DNA of 64,000 bases from Actinocrinis sp035946395. Its GTDB lineage: Bacteria; Actinomycetota; Actinomycetes; Streptomycetales; Catenulisporaceae. Positions within the stretch are counted from its first letter, which is position 1. Each line of letters begins with the position of its first letter. The stretch is from NCBI RefSeq assembly GCF_035946395.1, contig NZ_DASYZI010000439.1:1-64000 (forward strand). The letters run 5' to 3'. Below the pieces are notes generated by a model. The model made no database searches, had not been told where the DNA came from, and was given only the letters and a program-made list of their open reading frames with translations. A program made the translations under genes and the position numbers. Positions 52,668 to 61,253 of this stretch are shown in pieces.

Positions 52668-52674
52668 GTCGGGG
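52668..52674. repeat. Target-site duplication, right copy
   Basis: GTCGGGG follows the right tip CGTCGTCGACA and matches 49969-49975. Removing the element with one copy rejoins GAGGTCGGG to GCCGAGCAGGCG in frame. Confidence 0.85.
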
Positions 52675-53852
52675 CCGAGCAGGCGGTTGCCACACTGCTG
52701 GGGCGCGACCCTGCCGCACATGTAGACGTATCCAAGCCGGGTGAGGTCGCCTTCTTGCTGGGGGCATTGTCGGAGGTAGGGGAGCAGGTAGCGATGACGG
52801 CGCTGGCCACGCGGGCCGCTACTCTCGCCGACTTGACCAACACAAACGGGGTGTCCCACCTGCTACGTGCGTTCGTGTGGGTCAAGGAGGCGAAGGCGAT
52901 GCTGTTGGAACGCGATCCGGCTGCACACGCCGACCTGACCGACCCAGGCGCGGTAGCTTCCCTGCTGGAGGCATTGGGAGATCACAGGGCCAGGCTTCTT
53001 GAACGCGACCCGGCCGCGCACGTCGATGTGACCAACCCAGGCGCGGTCGCACGCCTGCTAGAGGGGCTACGGCAGGCGGGGGCCGGGCAGGCGGTCGCGA
53101 CGCTCCTAGAACGAAACCCGGCCGCACATGCCGACCTGACTCGCCCAGACAGGGTGGCCTTCCTGCTAGACAAGTTGCAGCAGGCGGGGGCCGGGCAGGC
53201 GGTCGCGACGCTCCTAGAACGAAACCCGGCCGCACATGCCGACCTGACCGACCTGGACGGGGTGGTTTCGTTACTAATCCGCTTGCGAGAGTCCGGGGCC
53301 GAGGAGGCATTGGCCGCACGCGCCGCCGCCAACGCGGACCTGACCGACCTACGCAAAGTGGCGCGACTGCTGGAGGCGTTGAAGTCGTTGGATGCCGAGG
53401 AAGCGGTCGCGGCGCTGGCCGCACGCGCCGCCGCCGACTCTGACCTAACCGACCCAGGCGCGGTGGCCTGGTTACTAAAACAATTGCGGGAGGCCGACAC
53501 TAATGAAGCGGTCGCAGTACTACTGCACCGCGACCCCGCCGCTAATGTTGACCTGACCGACCCGGACGGGGTGGTCTGGTTACTAAAACAGTTGCGGGCA
53601 ACTGGGGCCGAGGAAGCGGTCGCGGCGCTGGCCGCACGCGCCGCCGCCAACGCCGACCTGACCGACCCGGGCGCGGTGGGACGACTGCTGAAAGCGCTAC
53701 GCGAGGGCAGAACTGAGCAGGTCGCAGCTGTGCTCGTCACGCGTTTGGAGAACGCGGGACGCCTCCCCCAGCACTTCGCCCCCCACGGACGCGAGCCCAA
53801 CAGCCAGCAATCCCCACCCTGGAAGTGGCATGATCTCTTTTCCGGAGCCTGA
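52675..53852 (+). pseudogene. 3' part of the split repeat protein
   Basis: The frame continues the repeat array without any stop to 53852: about ten more units, such as NADLTDPGAVGRLLKALREG. It ends in a short tail with SPPWKWHDLFSGA. A 69-base segment is repeated exactly at 53072 and 53180, 108 bases apart, which equals one 36-residue unit. There is no good ribosome-binding site after the element, so this part is probably not translated on its own. The restored gene would be 1176 codons from ATG 47626. Confidence 0.8.
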
Positions 53853-54304
53853 GCAGCCGCGTCTACGAACATGGCTCACATGCCAAACGCCTGTCAGATA
53901 CTGGTAGAGCAACTGCATCAGCTTGGTGCGCAAATAGTCGGCTACTCTTAGGCGCCGCCCATCGAAGACCACGGGCAGTTCACCGGGCGCAACATAGTTC
54001 CGTGTCTTCGTGTGCCAGTTGATCGACAAGATTATCCTCGTTGATCTTTCAGGTACCCACGAGCGCTTTATACTGAACCCGACCGCCAAACTGCTCGACA
54101 TCCTGCGGGATCAGCCACTTTTTGAACACCCGCCCTCCGCCCTAATGCCACATGCGGGAGCTCGGTCAGTCGGCGCGACTGAAGTGGGGCTAGTCGAGCG
54201 CAATGTCGCTGGCAGCCAGTCCGTGCAAGCTGGCCTTCGCGCCCTTCCGGAATATCCTGCAAAACAAAAGGCGAAGATTAATATTGGAAATCAATCCAGC
54301 ACTG
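53853..54304. other. Gene-free spacer between repeat gene and orphan gene
   Basis: This 452-base stretch is less G+C-rich. Short frames on both strands (for example 54010-54381 plus) lack ribosome-binding sites or recognisable domains. No RNA gene or clear terminator is seen. Confidence 0.45.
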
Positions 54305-55324
54305 TTAGCGGTCGGCGTCTGGCAAGCCTGCTTGCATTAGAGCCCATTGCAGCCACGAAGGCTCGTCGTCGTACAAATTAAGCCAGACTTTACACTCGGG
54401 ACTTGCGGTTCCTGCATTGGGAATGATGAAGGTTTCGCGAATCCGCTCCCCAGGCAATGTCCTTCGGAGTGCCACAGAGCCATCAGGCAGACTATGAGCT
54501 TCATCCTCTTTGGAAGCCGGGTTACCAGGCAGGCCGGAGAACACAACTCCGTGAATGTCGCCCGATATGGCCATTTGCTCAAGTGCCCCCTGAGCCAACT
54601 GCGCACCCTTGTGTTCCAAAGGGGCCGCTGCCAGGGCAGACTTCATGAATGGCTCGTTTGCAAACATTCCTTCATCGAGCTCGCAGCGCAACCAGCCGCC
54701 GTCTTGGGCAGGTTGGCCAGCCTTGGTGGCAAGCTTGGCACCAATACGCTTCCACCCGTCGATTTCCGCCCCCTCAGCAGCGGACTTCTGAAGTTGAACT
54801 GCGACTTCGTCACCAACGCCCATGTACAGGCATTCAACCCCAATCGGACTCTCCCCGTGCGCAAGCATGACGTCGGGCTTCCAATTCCTCGGGCCGCGGT
54901 CCACCTCCAGTGCGACAGTGTTGCTTCGCCTCTTCTCAAGTGCCGCGACGTCGAACTGGAGCCGAGCGGAGTTAATGACGCCCGCCTCAAGTTGAGACCG
55001 CATCTGCCTTAGAACCGTTGGCAGGCCCGGCGACCCATCGAGCACTCTCAAACGCGCCGCAAACTCGACGAGCGACGCCACGTGCTGGAGCGTGTACGGG
55101 GCCAGTGCGAACCTCAGGTACGGCTGTTTTGCCTTGGCCTGGAACTTTCCGGGCCAATCGTCTCCGAGTACCTCGGCAAGAACGCCCGAAGCCCACACAC
55201 CCCGGCTCTTCCAGAGCTCAGGATAAGTGCTCGCATTGATCTTGGTACTCAGGTCGGCGAAAGTACGGGGCGCGGTTCGTATGAAATCCGCAGCTCTGGC
55301 CGTGGGGTCGGTACTTCCACTCAT
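54305..55324 (-). CDS. Orphan protein beside the defence-like gene, possible nuclease-like fold
   Basis: This 339-aa protein starts at ATG 55324 behind CTGGAGCACCCC. A strand pair reading ALEVDRGPRNWKPDVMLAHG then PIGVECLYMG resembles the PD...(E) pattern of restriction-endonuclease-like folds, but the catalytic Lys of ExK is missing. It is convergent with the split repeat gene. Its lower G+C content suggests acquisition. I do not recognise a family. Confidence 0.6.
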   Translation of the reverse strand: MSGSTDPTARAADFIRTAPRTFADLSTKINASTYPELWKSRGVWASGVLAEVLGDDWPGKFQAKAKQPYLRFALAPYTLQHVASLVEFAARLRVLDGSPGLPTVLRQMRSQLEAGVINSARLQFDVAALEKRRSNTVALEVDRGPRNWKPDVMLAHGESPIGVECLYMGVGDEVAVQLQKSAAEGAEIDGWKRIGAKLATKAGQPAQDGGWLRCELDEGMFANEPFMKSALAAAPLEHKGAQLAQGALEQMAISGDIHGVVFSGLPGNPASKEDEAHSLPDGSVALRRTLPGERIRETFIIPNAGTASPECKVWLNLYDDEPSWLQWALMQAGLPDADR

Positions 55325-55614
55325 GGGGTGCTCCAGCTGAACCGTCAAAACGCTACCGGCCCAGCTCGTGCGCGGAGTCAGTACGGACGACAGCATTCTA
55401 CATCGCGCGGCGACGGTGGTCCGGCTGTTCGGCGACCAGTGCCCGCGGGCTGGACCAGTCGGTGGAGGCCAAGCCGAGCCGCACGGCCAGGTACAGCCAT
55501 GGGCACGATCCGGCTCTACTTCGCTCCTGACGCAACAGGGACGCAACACGACCCTGCTGACCATTGACTCGGCAGGCTCGCAGGCTCGCCGAATCCGATC
55601 CGAAAACGCCCTGA

Positions 55615-56778
55615 TCAGCCCTTGAGGAGTTGGCGGGCCATGACGACGCGCTGGACCTGGTTGGTGCCCTCGTAGATCTGGGTGATCTTGGCGTCACGCA
55701 TCATCCGTTCGAGGGGGTAGTCCTGCGTGTAGCCGTAGCCGCCGAGCAACTGGACCGCGTCCGTGGTGATCTCCATCGCGGCGTCGGAGGCGAAGCACTT
55801 GGCTGCGGCGCCGTAGAAGGTCAGGTCGGAGTCCCCGCGCTCTGACTTGGCCGCGGCGGCGTAGGTGAGCTGGCGCGCGGCGGCGATCTTCATCCCCATG
55901 TCGGCGAGCATGAACTGGACGCCCTGGAGTTCGGCGATCGGCTTGCCGAACTGCCTGCGCTGCTTGACGTACTCGGTCGCGTAGTCGAGTGCGCCCTGCG
56001 CGACGCCGAGAGCCTGCGCGGCGATGGTGACGCGGGTGTGGTCGAGCGTGCGCATCGCGATGCGGAAGCCGGTGCCGGGCTCGCCGATGATGCGGTCGCC
56101 GGGGATCCAGGTGTCGTCGAAGTACAGCTCGCGCGTCGGCGAGCCCTTGATGCCGAGCTTGCGTTCCTTGGCGCCGAAGGTGAAGCCCGGGTCGCTCTTC
56201 TCGACCACGAACGCCGAGATGCCCTTGGTGCCGATGCCGGGCTCAGTCACCGCCATGACGGTGTAGTACTCGGACACGCCCGCATTGGTGATCCAGCGCT
56301 TGACGCCGTTAAGCCGCCAGCCGTCGCCGTCGCGGACGGCACGTGTGGTCATGCCGCCGGCGTCGGAACCGGCCTCGGGCTCGGACAGCGCGTAGGAGAA
56401 GGTCGAGCGGCCCTCGGCCACCGGCGGCAGGTACTTCTGCTTCAGCTCCTCGGAACCGGCCAGGATCAGCGGCATCGTGCCCAGCTTGTTGACCGCGGGG
56501 ATCAGCGAGGAGGACATGCAGGCGCGGGCAACCTCCTCGATCAGGATGCACGTCGCCAGCGCGTCGGCCCCGGCCCCGCCGTACTGTTCCGGGATGTGGA
56601 TCGCGTGCATGTCCGCGGCGTGCAGCGCATCGTGCGCCTCCTGCGGATAGCGGGCCTCCGCGTCCACGGCGGCGGCGTACGGCGCGATCTTCGTCTCGGC
56701 GAGGGCACGCACCGACTCGCGCAGGAGGTTGTGCTCCTCGCGAAGGGTGAAGAGGTCGAAGTCCAGGCTCTGGTTCAC
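55615..56778 (-). CDS. Acyl-CoA dehydrogenase
   Basis: This 387-aa flavoenzyme introduces a double bond into acyl-CoA. Signatures include YALSEPEAGSDAGGMTTRA, WITNAGVSEYYTVMAV, the FGKPIAELQGVQFMLADM helix, and the C-terminal QLLGGYGYTQDYPLERMMRDAKITQIYEGTNQVQR, whose Glu in YEGT is the usual catalytic base. Length is normal. GTG at 56778 or ATG at 56796 may be the start. The direction is opposite to the sugar-nucleotide gene that follows. Confidence 0.95.
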   Translation of the reverse strand: MNQSLDFDLFTLREEHNLLRESVRALAETKIAPYAAAVDAEARYPQEAHDALHAADMHAIHIPEQYGGAGADALATCILIEEVARACMSSSLIPAVNKLGTMPLILAGSEELKQKYLPPVAEGRSTFSYALSEPEAGSDAGGMTTRAVRDGDGWRLNGVKRWITNAGVSEYYTVMAVTEPGIGTKGISAFVVEKSDPGFTFGAKERKLGIKGSPTRELYFDDTWIPGDRIIGEPGTGFRIAMRTLDHTRVTIAAQALGVAQGALDYATEYVKQRRQFGKPIAELQGVQFMLADMGMKIAAARQLTYAAAAKSERGDSDLTFYGAAAKCFASDAAMEITTDAVQLLGGYGYTQDYPLERMMRDAKITQIYEGTNQVQRVVMARQLLKG

Positions 56779-56948
56779 GCAGCCATTGTTACCCATCGGT
56801 AGGGAGTGCGCCATACCCACCCTGGCAATGCACACCGTGATGCATTAAGACGCAGGCCACCCCGTGAGTAACCGCACTGCGGGCATTGTTCACCGTCAAG
56901 GCGTTAGGGTCGTCTCGCGCAGCATAAGAGCGGAAGGGGAGACGGCAC

Positions 56949-58292
56949 GTGGCCGCACGGATAACAGTCATCGGCACCGGATACCTCGGTGCCACGCACG
57001 CGGCCTGTATGGCCGAGCTGGGCTACGAGGTCCTGGGAATGGACATCGACGCGGAGAAGATCGCCGCGCTCACGGCCGGGAAGGTCCCGTTCTTCGAGCC
57101 GGACCTGGAGGACCTGCTCGCGAAGCACGTGGCCAGCGGTCGGCTGCGGTTCACCACCTCGTACGCCGACCTCGCCGCGTTCGCTCCCGACGTGCACTTC
57201 ATCTGTGTCAACACTCCCCAGCGCAAGGGCGAGTACGCTGCCGACCTCAAGTACGTCCAGGCGGTCGTGGACGGGCTCGCCCCGCACCTGGAGCAGCCGA
57301 CCGTGATCGCGGGCAAGTCGACCGTCCCGGCCGGCACGGCGGTGCAACTGGCCGAGCGGTTCGCCGAACTGGCCCCGGCCGACGCGCAGGTCGAGCTGGC
57401 GTGGAACCCGGAGTTCCTGCGCGAGGGCTACGCGGTCGGCGACACACTGCGGCCGGACCGGCTGGTCATCGGCGTCGCGTCGCAGCACGCCGAGAACGTG
57501 CTGCGCGACGTGTACGCGCCGCTGACCGACGCCGGAGTGCCGCTGGTCGTCACCGATCTGGCGACGGCCGAACTGGTGAAGAACGCGGCGAACGCATTCC
57601 TGTCCACGAAGATCTCGTTCATCAACGCGATGGCCGAGGTCTGCGAGGCCGCCGGCGGCGACGTGATGAAGCTGTCCGAGGCGCTGTCGTACGACGCACG
57701 CATCGGCGGCAAGTTCCTGGTGCCGGGCCTCGGCTTCGGCGGCGGCTGCCTGCCCAAGGACATCAGGGCGTTCATGGCGCGTGCCGGAGAACTGGGAGTG
57801 GACCAGGCGCTCGCGTTCCTCAAGGAGGTCGACGCGATCAACATGCGCCGCCGGGTCCGCATGGTCGACCTGGCCCGGGAGCAGTGCGACGGCTCGTTCC
57901 TCGGCAAGCGGGTCGCGGTCTGGGGCGCGGCGTTCAAGCCCAACTCCGACGACGTACGAGACTCGCCGGCGCTGAACGTGGCGGCCTCGATCCTGCTTCA
58001 GGGCGCGCAGGTGACCGTCTACGACCCGAAGGCGAACGACAACGCCGCCAAGAACTTCCCGACGCTGGCATATGCGGATTCCGCGCTCGACGCGGCGCAG
58101 GGCGCGCACGTGATCCTGCACCTGACCGAGTGGCAGGAGTTCCGCGAGCTCGACCCGGCGGTCGTCGCACAGTACACGTCCGTCCACCGCATCGTGGATG
58201 GTCGTAACGCGCTCAACGCGGACCAGTGGCGCGAAGCGGGCTGGACGTACCGCGCACTCGGGCGGCCAGTCGTCGGCGACGACTCGCTTTAG
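56949..58292 (+). CDS. UDP-glucose/GDP-mannose 6-dehydrogenase
   Basis: This 447-aa NAD-dependent enzyme oxidises a nucleotide sugar to its uronic acid. The Rossmann start is ITVIGTGYLGATHAACMAELG. It has CVNTPQ and AGKSTVPAGT, and the catalytic Cys is in PGLGFGGGCLPKD. The C-terminal part includes WGAAFKPNSDDVRDSPAL. A GTG start at 56949 follows GGGGAGACGGCAC. It likely supplies cell-envelope glycans and converges with purE. Confidence 0.95.
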   Translation: MAARITVIGTGYLGATHAACMAELGYEVLGMDIDAEKIAALTAGKVPFFEPDLEDLLAKHVASGRLRFTTSYADLAAFAPDVHFICVNTPQRKGEYAADLKYVQAVVDGLAPHLEQPTVIAGKSTVPAGTAVQLAERFAELAPADAQVELAWNPEFLREGYAVGDTLRPDRLVIGVASQHAENVLRDVYAPLTDAGVPLVVTDLATAELVKNAANAFLSTKISFINAMAEVCEAAGGDVMKLSEALSYDARIGGKFLVPGLGFGGGCLPKDIRAFMARAGELGVDQALAFLKEVDAINMRRRVRMVDLAREQCDGSFLGKRVAVWGAAFKPNSDDVRDSPALNVAASILLQGAQVTVYDPKANDNAAKNFPTLAYADSALDAAQGAHVILHLTEWQEFRELDPAVVAQYTSVHRIVDGRNALNADQWREAGWTYRALGRPVVGDDSL

Positions 58293-58319
58293 ATGTAGCC
58301 GCGTACATGTAGCCGCAGC

Positions 58320-58886
58320 TCAGTCAGCGAGCGACGCACGTAGTACGGCGCCCTTGGCGCGGGCCTGCGCCTCAAGGTCGTCCTGGAACGCACGCATCTC
58401 GGCGAGTAGTCGCGGGTCGTGTGCGGCCAGGATCCTCACGGCCAGCAGGCCCGCGTTACGCGCTCCACCGATGGACACGGTTGCTACTGGCACGCCTGCG
58501 GGCATCTGCACGATCGACAGCAGCGAGTCCATGCCATCGAGGTGCTTGAGCGGGACAGGCACGCCGATGACGGGTAACGGCGTCACCGACGCGAGCATCC
58601 CGGGCAGGTGAGCGGCGCCACCGGCTCCGGCGATGATCGCCTTGAGACCGCGCGAGGCCGCGCGCCGTCCGTACTCGATCATCATCTGCGGCATGCGGTG
58701 CGCGGAGACGACGTCGACCTCGTAACCGACTTCGAACTCGCCGAGGGCCTCGGCCGCAGCGCGCATGACCGGCCAGTCCGAGTCCGAGCCCATCACGATG
58801 CCGACGGCCGGGTCACTGGCGGCCGGCTTGTCGGCGACCAGGTTCTCAGCAGCCGGTTTGTCAGCCGTCGCGGCGCTGTCACTCAT
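58320..58886 (-). CDS. purE: 5-(carboxyamino)imidazole ribonucleotide mutase PurE
   Basis: This 188-aa enzyme moves the carboxyl group of N5-CAIR to C4 in purine synthesis. It has VGIVMGSDSDWPVM, the His of VVSAHRMP, IIAGAGGAAHLPGM, and IGVPVPLKHLDGMDSLLSIVQMPAGVPVATV. An N-terminal extension of about 25 residues is Ala/Lys-rich. It overlaps purK by 8 bases, so the pair is an operon. Confidence 0.97.
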   Translation of the reverse strand: MSDSAATADKPAAENLVADKPAASDPAVGIVMGSDSDWPVMRAAAEALGEFEVGYEVDVVSAHRMPQMMIEYGRRAASRGLKAIIAGAGGAAHLPGMLASVTPLPVIGVPVPLKHLDGMDSLLSIVQMPAGVPVATVSIGGARNAGLLAVRILAAHDPRLLAEMRAFQDDLEAQARAKGAVLRASLAD

Positions 58887-60036
58887 CGATCTCTCCGCGC
58901 AGATAAGCAGCCGCGTGCCGAGCCCGCTCGACACAGTCGTCGAGGCCGGCGCCAAGCACGGTCACGTGACCGATCTTGCGCCCGGGCTTGACCGCCTTGC
59001 CGTACATGTGGATCTTCAGCCCGGGATCGCGGGCCATGCAGTGCAGATACGCGGGATAGAGGTCGGGCAGGTCAAGGCCGAGCACGTTGGCCATCACCGC
59101 GACCGGCGCGTGCGGGGTCGGCGCGCCGAGCGGCAGGTCCAGCACGGCTCGCAGATGGTTCTCGAACTGGCTGGTCACGGCGCCGTCGATGGTCCAGTGC
59201 CCGGAATTGTGCGGCCGCATGGCCAGCTCGTTGACGATGAGCGCGCCGTCGGCGGCCTGGAACAGCTCGACCGCCAGCATCCCGGTCACGTCGATCTCGC
59301 GAGCGATGGTCAGTGCGATGTGCTGCGCCTCGGCCGAGCGGTCCGCGTCGAGTCCGGGCGCCGGAGCGTAGACCTCACGGCACACGCCGTCGCGCTGCAC
59401 CGTCTCCACCACCGGGTATGCCACCGCTTGGCCGTGCGGTGAGCGCGCCACCTGAGCAGACAGTTCGCGAACGAAGGGCACCAGCGCCTCGGCCATCAAC
59501 TCCACGCCGCGTGCCGCCGCGCCGTCGAGCACCTCGCGTAGCTGCGCGGCGTCGTCGATCCGCCAGACGCCCTTGCCGTCGTAGCCGCCGCGGGTCGCTT
59601 TGAGGATGAACGGCCAGCCGACCTGCTCGGCGAACGCGGCGGCTTCCGTGAACGCCGACTCCACCACGCTCGGCAGGCGGGTCCAACGAGGGCACGACAC
59701 GCCGATCGAGGCGAGTAGCTCCCGCATGACGCCCTTGTCCTGCGCGTGGATCAAGGCGCCCGGACCCGGACGTACCGCGACGCCCAACTCGACCAGATGC
59801 TCAAGCACGGGAGCAGGCACCTGCTCATGGTCGAAGGTCACAACGTCGCAGCCGCGGGCGAACTCGGCGACGGACTGCGGATCGTCCTGGTCGCCGAGCA
59901 CCGTGTCCGGAATCACCTGAGCGGCGGATTCATCGGACCGGGCCGCGAGCACACGCAGCCGCACGCCGAGCGCGACGGCCGCGGGTTGCAGCATTCTGGC
60001 CAGCTGACCTGCACCGATGATGCCGACCACGGGCAT
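58879..60036 (-). CDS. purK: 5-(carboxyamino)imidazole ribonucleotide synthase PurK
   Basis: This 385-aa ATP-grasp enzyme makes N5-CAIR from AIR, bicarbonate and ATP. It shows VVGIIGAGQLARML, the ATP-grasp strand PFILKATRGGYDGKGVW, VELFQAADGALIVNELAMRPHNSGHWTIDG and the typical end HAAAYLRGEID. The ATG at 60036 gives the usual PurK length; a GTG at 60048 is an alternative. The perfect inverted repeat at 60161-60218 lies upstream. Confidence 0.96.
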   Translation of the reverse strand: MPVVGIIGAGQLARMLQPAAVALGVRLRVLAARSDESAAQVIPDTVLGDQDDPQSVAEFARGCDVVTFDHEQVPAPVLEHLVELGVAVRPGPGALIHAQDKGVMRELLASIGVSCPRWTRLPSVVESAFTEAAAFAEQVGWPFILKATRGGYDGKGVWRIDDAAQLREVLDGAAARGVELMAEALVPFVRELSAQVARSPHGQAVAYPVVETVQRDGVCREVYAPAPGLDADRSAEAQHIALTIAREIDVTGMLAVELFQAADGALIVNELAMRPHNSGHWTIDGAVTSQFENHLRAVLDLPLGAPTPHAPVAVMANVLGLDLPDLYPAYLHCMARDPGLKIHMYGKAVKPGRKIGHVTVLGAGLDDCVERARHAAAYLRGEIDE

Positions 60037-60160
60037 GCCGATGGAGACGGCACCGGCGCGCGCGTCGGCCGGGGACGGGCTTGTCCCGGAACGTTCGACT
60101 CCGATTGGTGTGCCGATCACAGGAACCAAGCCTAACGGCGGATCGAGGCAGGCCACGCCG

Positions 60161-60218
60161 CATGGTCCCTCTTCGAACTCAACGTGGCCAGTCACGTTGA
60201 GTTCGAAGAGGGACCATG
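60161..60218. repeat. Perfect 26-bp inverted repeat upstream of purK
   Basis: Arms at 60161-60186 and 60193-60218 are fully complementary, with a 6-base loop. The stem lies between the divergent purK and GtrA genes. No T-run follows on either strand. It could be a very stable leader hairpin, a terminator of antisense transcription, or an inserted repeat. Confidence 0.85.
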
Positions 60219-60474
60219 TTCCACAGTGGCGTGAGTTAAGTCACATCTCGCGTGTGTCGTGACGAAAGCCGCGAACGGGGCCGGCCACGCCGCGTCCTGG
60301 CTGCTCCATTCATCTCCTTGCGCTGCCGTGGAGTCGCGCTGCGTGGCCGGAGTCCTTTTCATGGGCAATGCTCCCGTCACAGGTCTGCTACGGGGCTGCC
60401 CCCGAAAGACGCCGACGGGGCAAAATCGGTACTCTCTGGTGGTGACCCCCCGGAAGTCAGGTAGGTAACCGACA

Positions 60475-61050
60475 ATGGCGGCTCTGCAAGCGACATACGC
60501 CCGGCTCCGCCGCGCCACTCACGAGCTGGCGAAGTTCGGCACGATCGGCCTGATCGCCCTCGTGGTGAACATGCTGGTCACCAACCTGTGCTGGCAGGCC
60601 ATCCCGCACAAGCCGGTCGTCGGCTCCATCGTGGGCACCGTGGTCGCCACGGTCGTCGCGTACCTGGGCAACCGGTTCTGGACCTACAAGGACCGCGACT
60701 CGATCGGCCGCACCCGCGAGCTGGTGCTGTTCTTCGCGGTCAACGGCATCGGGATGCTGATCGAGACGGTGCCGCTGGCGGTCTCGCAGTATGTGATGCA
60801 CTTCGACGGCACGCTGGCGAACAACGTGGCCAAGTACGTCTTCGGCCTGCCGCTCGGCATGGTCTTCCGGCTGTGGACCTACCGGACCTGGATCTTCCCC
60901 AAGGCCGACCCGGCGCTGGCCGAGGCCCAGTACCAGTTCTCCACCGGCGAGCCGCTGCCGACCTCGCAGCTGCCGATGGCGACGAGCGGCCCGCGGCACA
61001 AGCGCTCCGGCTCCGGCAGCCTGATGCGGGCCACCAGCAGCGGCCGCTAG
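60475..61050 (+). CDS. GtrA-family membrane protein
   Basis: This 191-aa protein has four membrane helices, with the GtrA features KFGTIGLIALVVNM, GNRFWTYKDR and VFRLWTYRTWIFP. GtrA proteins are thought to help transfer lipid-linked sugars across the membrane. The basic C-terminal tail is Ser-rich. Its place beside purK and near the UDP-glucose dehydrogenase gene matches the conserved actinomycete order. Confidence 0.92.
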   Translation: MAALQATYARLRRATHELAKFGTIGLIALVVNMLVTNLCWQAIPHKPVVGSIVGTVVATVVAYLGNRFWTYKDRDSIGRTRELVLFFAVNGIGMLIETVPLAVSQYVMHFDGTLANNVAKYVFGLPLGMVFRLWTYRTWIFPKADPALAEAQYQFSTGEPLPTSQLPMATSGPRHKRSGSGSLMRATSSGR

Positions 61051-61253
61051 CCGCCCCGTCAGGCACAGTCAGGCACAGCGCTCAAAGCCTCTCCGGGTGC
61101 GGCAATCCACCGGGCAGTAATCCAACTCAGCCCGCCCCCTGATGTATCTTTCAGAACTTGCTTTCAGCGTTTCATCACTTTCAGGCCGCGCTCCCGGTCA
61201 GCCTTTCGGGCCACATCCGGGCCGCATCCGCTCTCGCTCTACATCACTCGGGG

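Noticed and set aside
49700..53750. Regular repeats that could suggest a CRISPR array
   Set aside because: They are in-frame protein repeats of about 108 bases with coding-type variation, not short identical repeats with unique spacers.
53697..54101. Minus-strand open frame of 134 codons after the repeat gene
   Set aside because: It runs antisense over the repeat gene's end, has no ribosome-binding site and shows no domain.
54010..54381. Plus-strand open frame of 123 codons
   Set aside because: It overlaps the end of the better supported minus-strand gene, with no ribosome-binding site and no recognisable domain.
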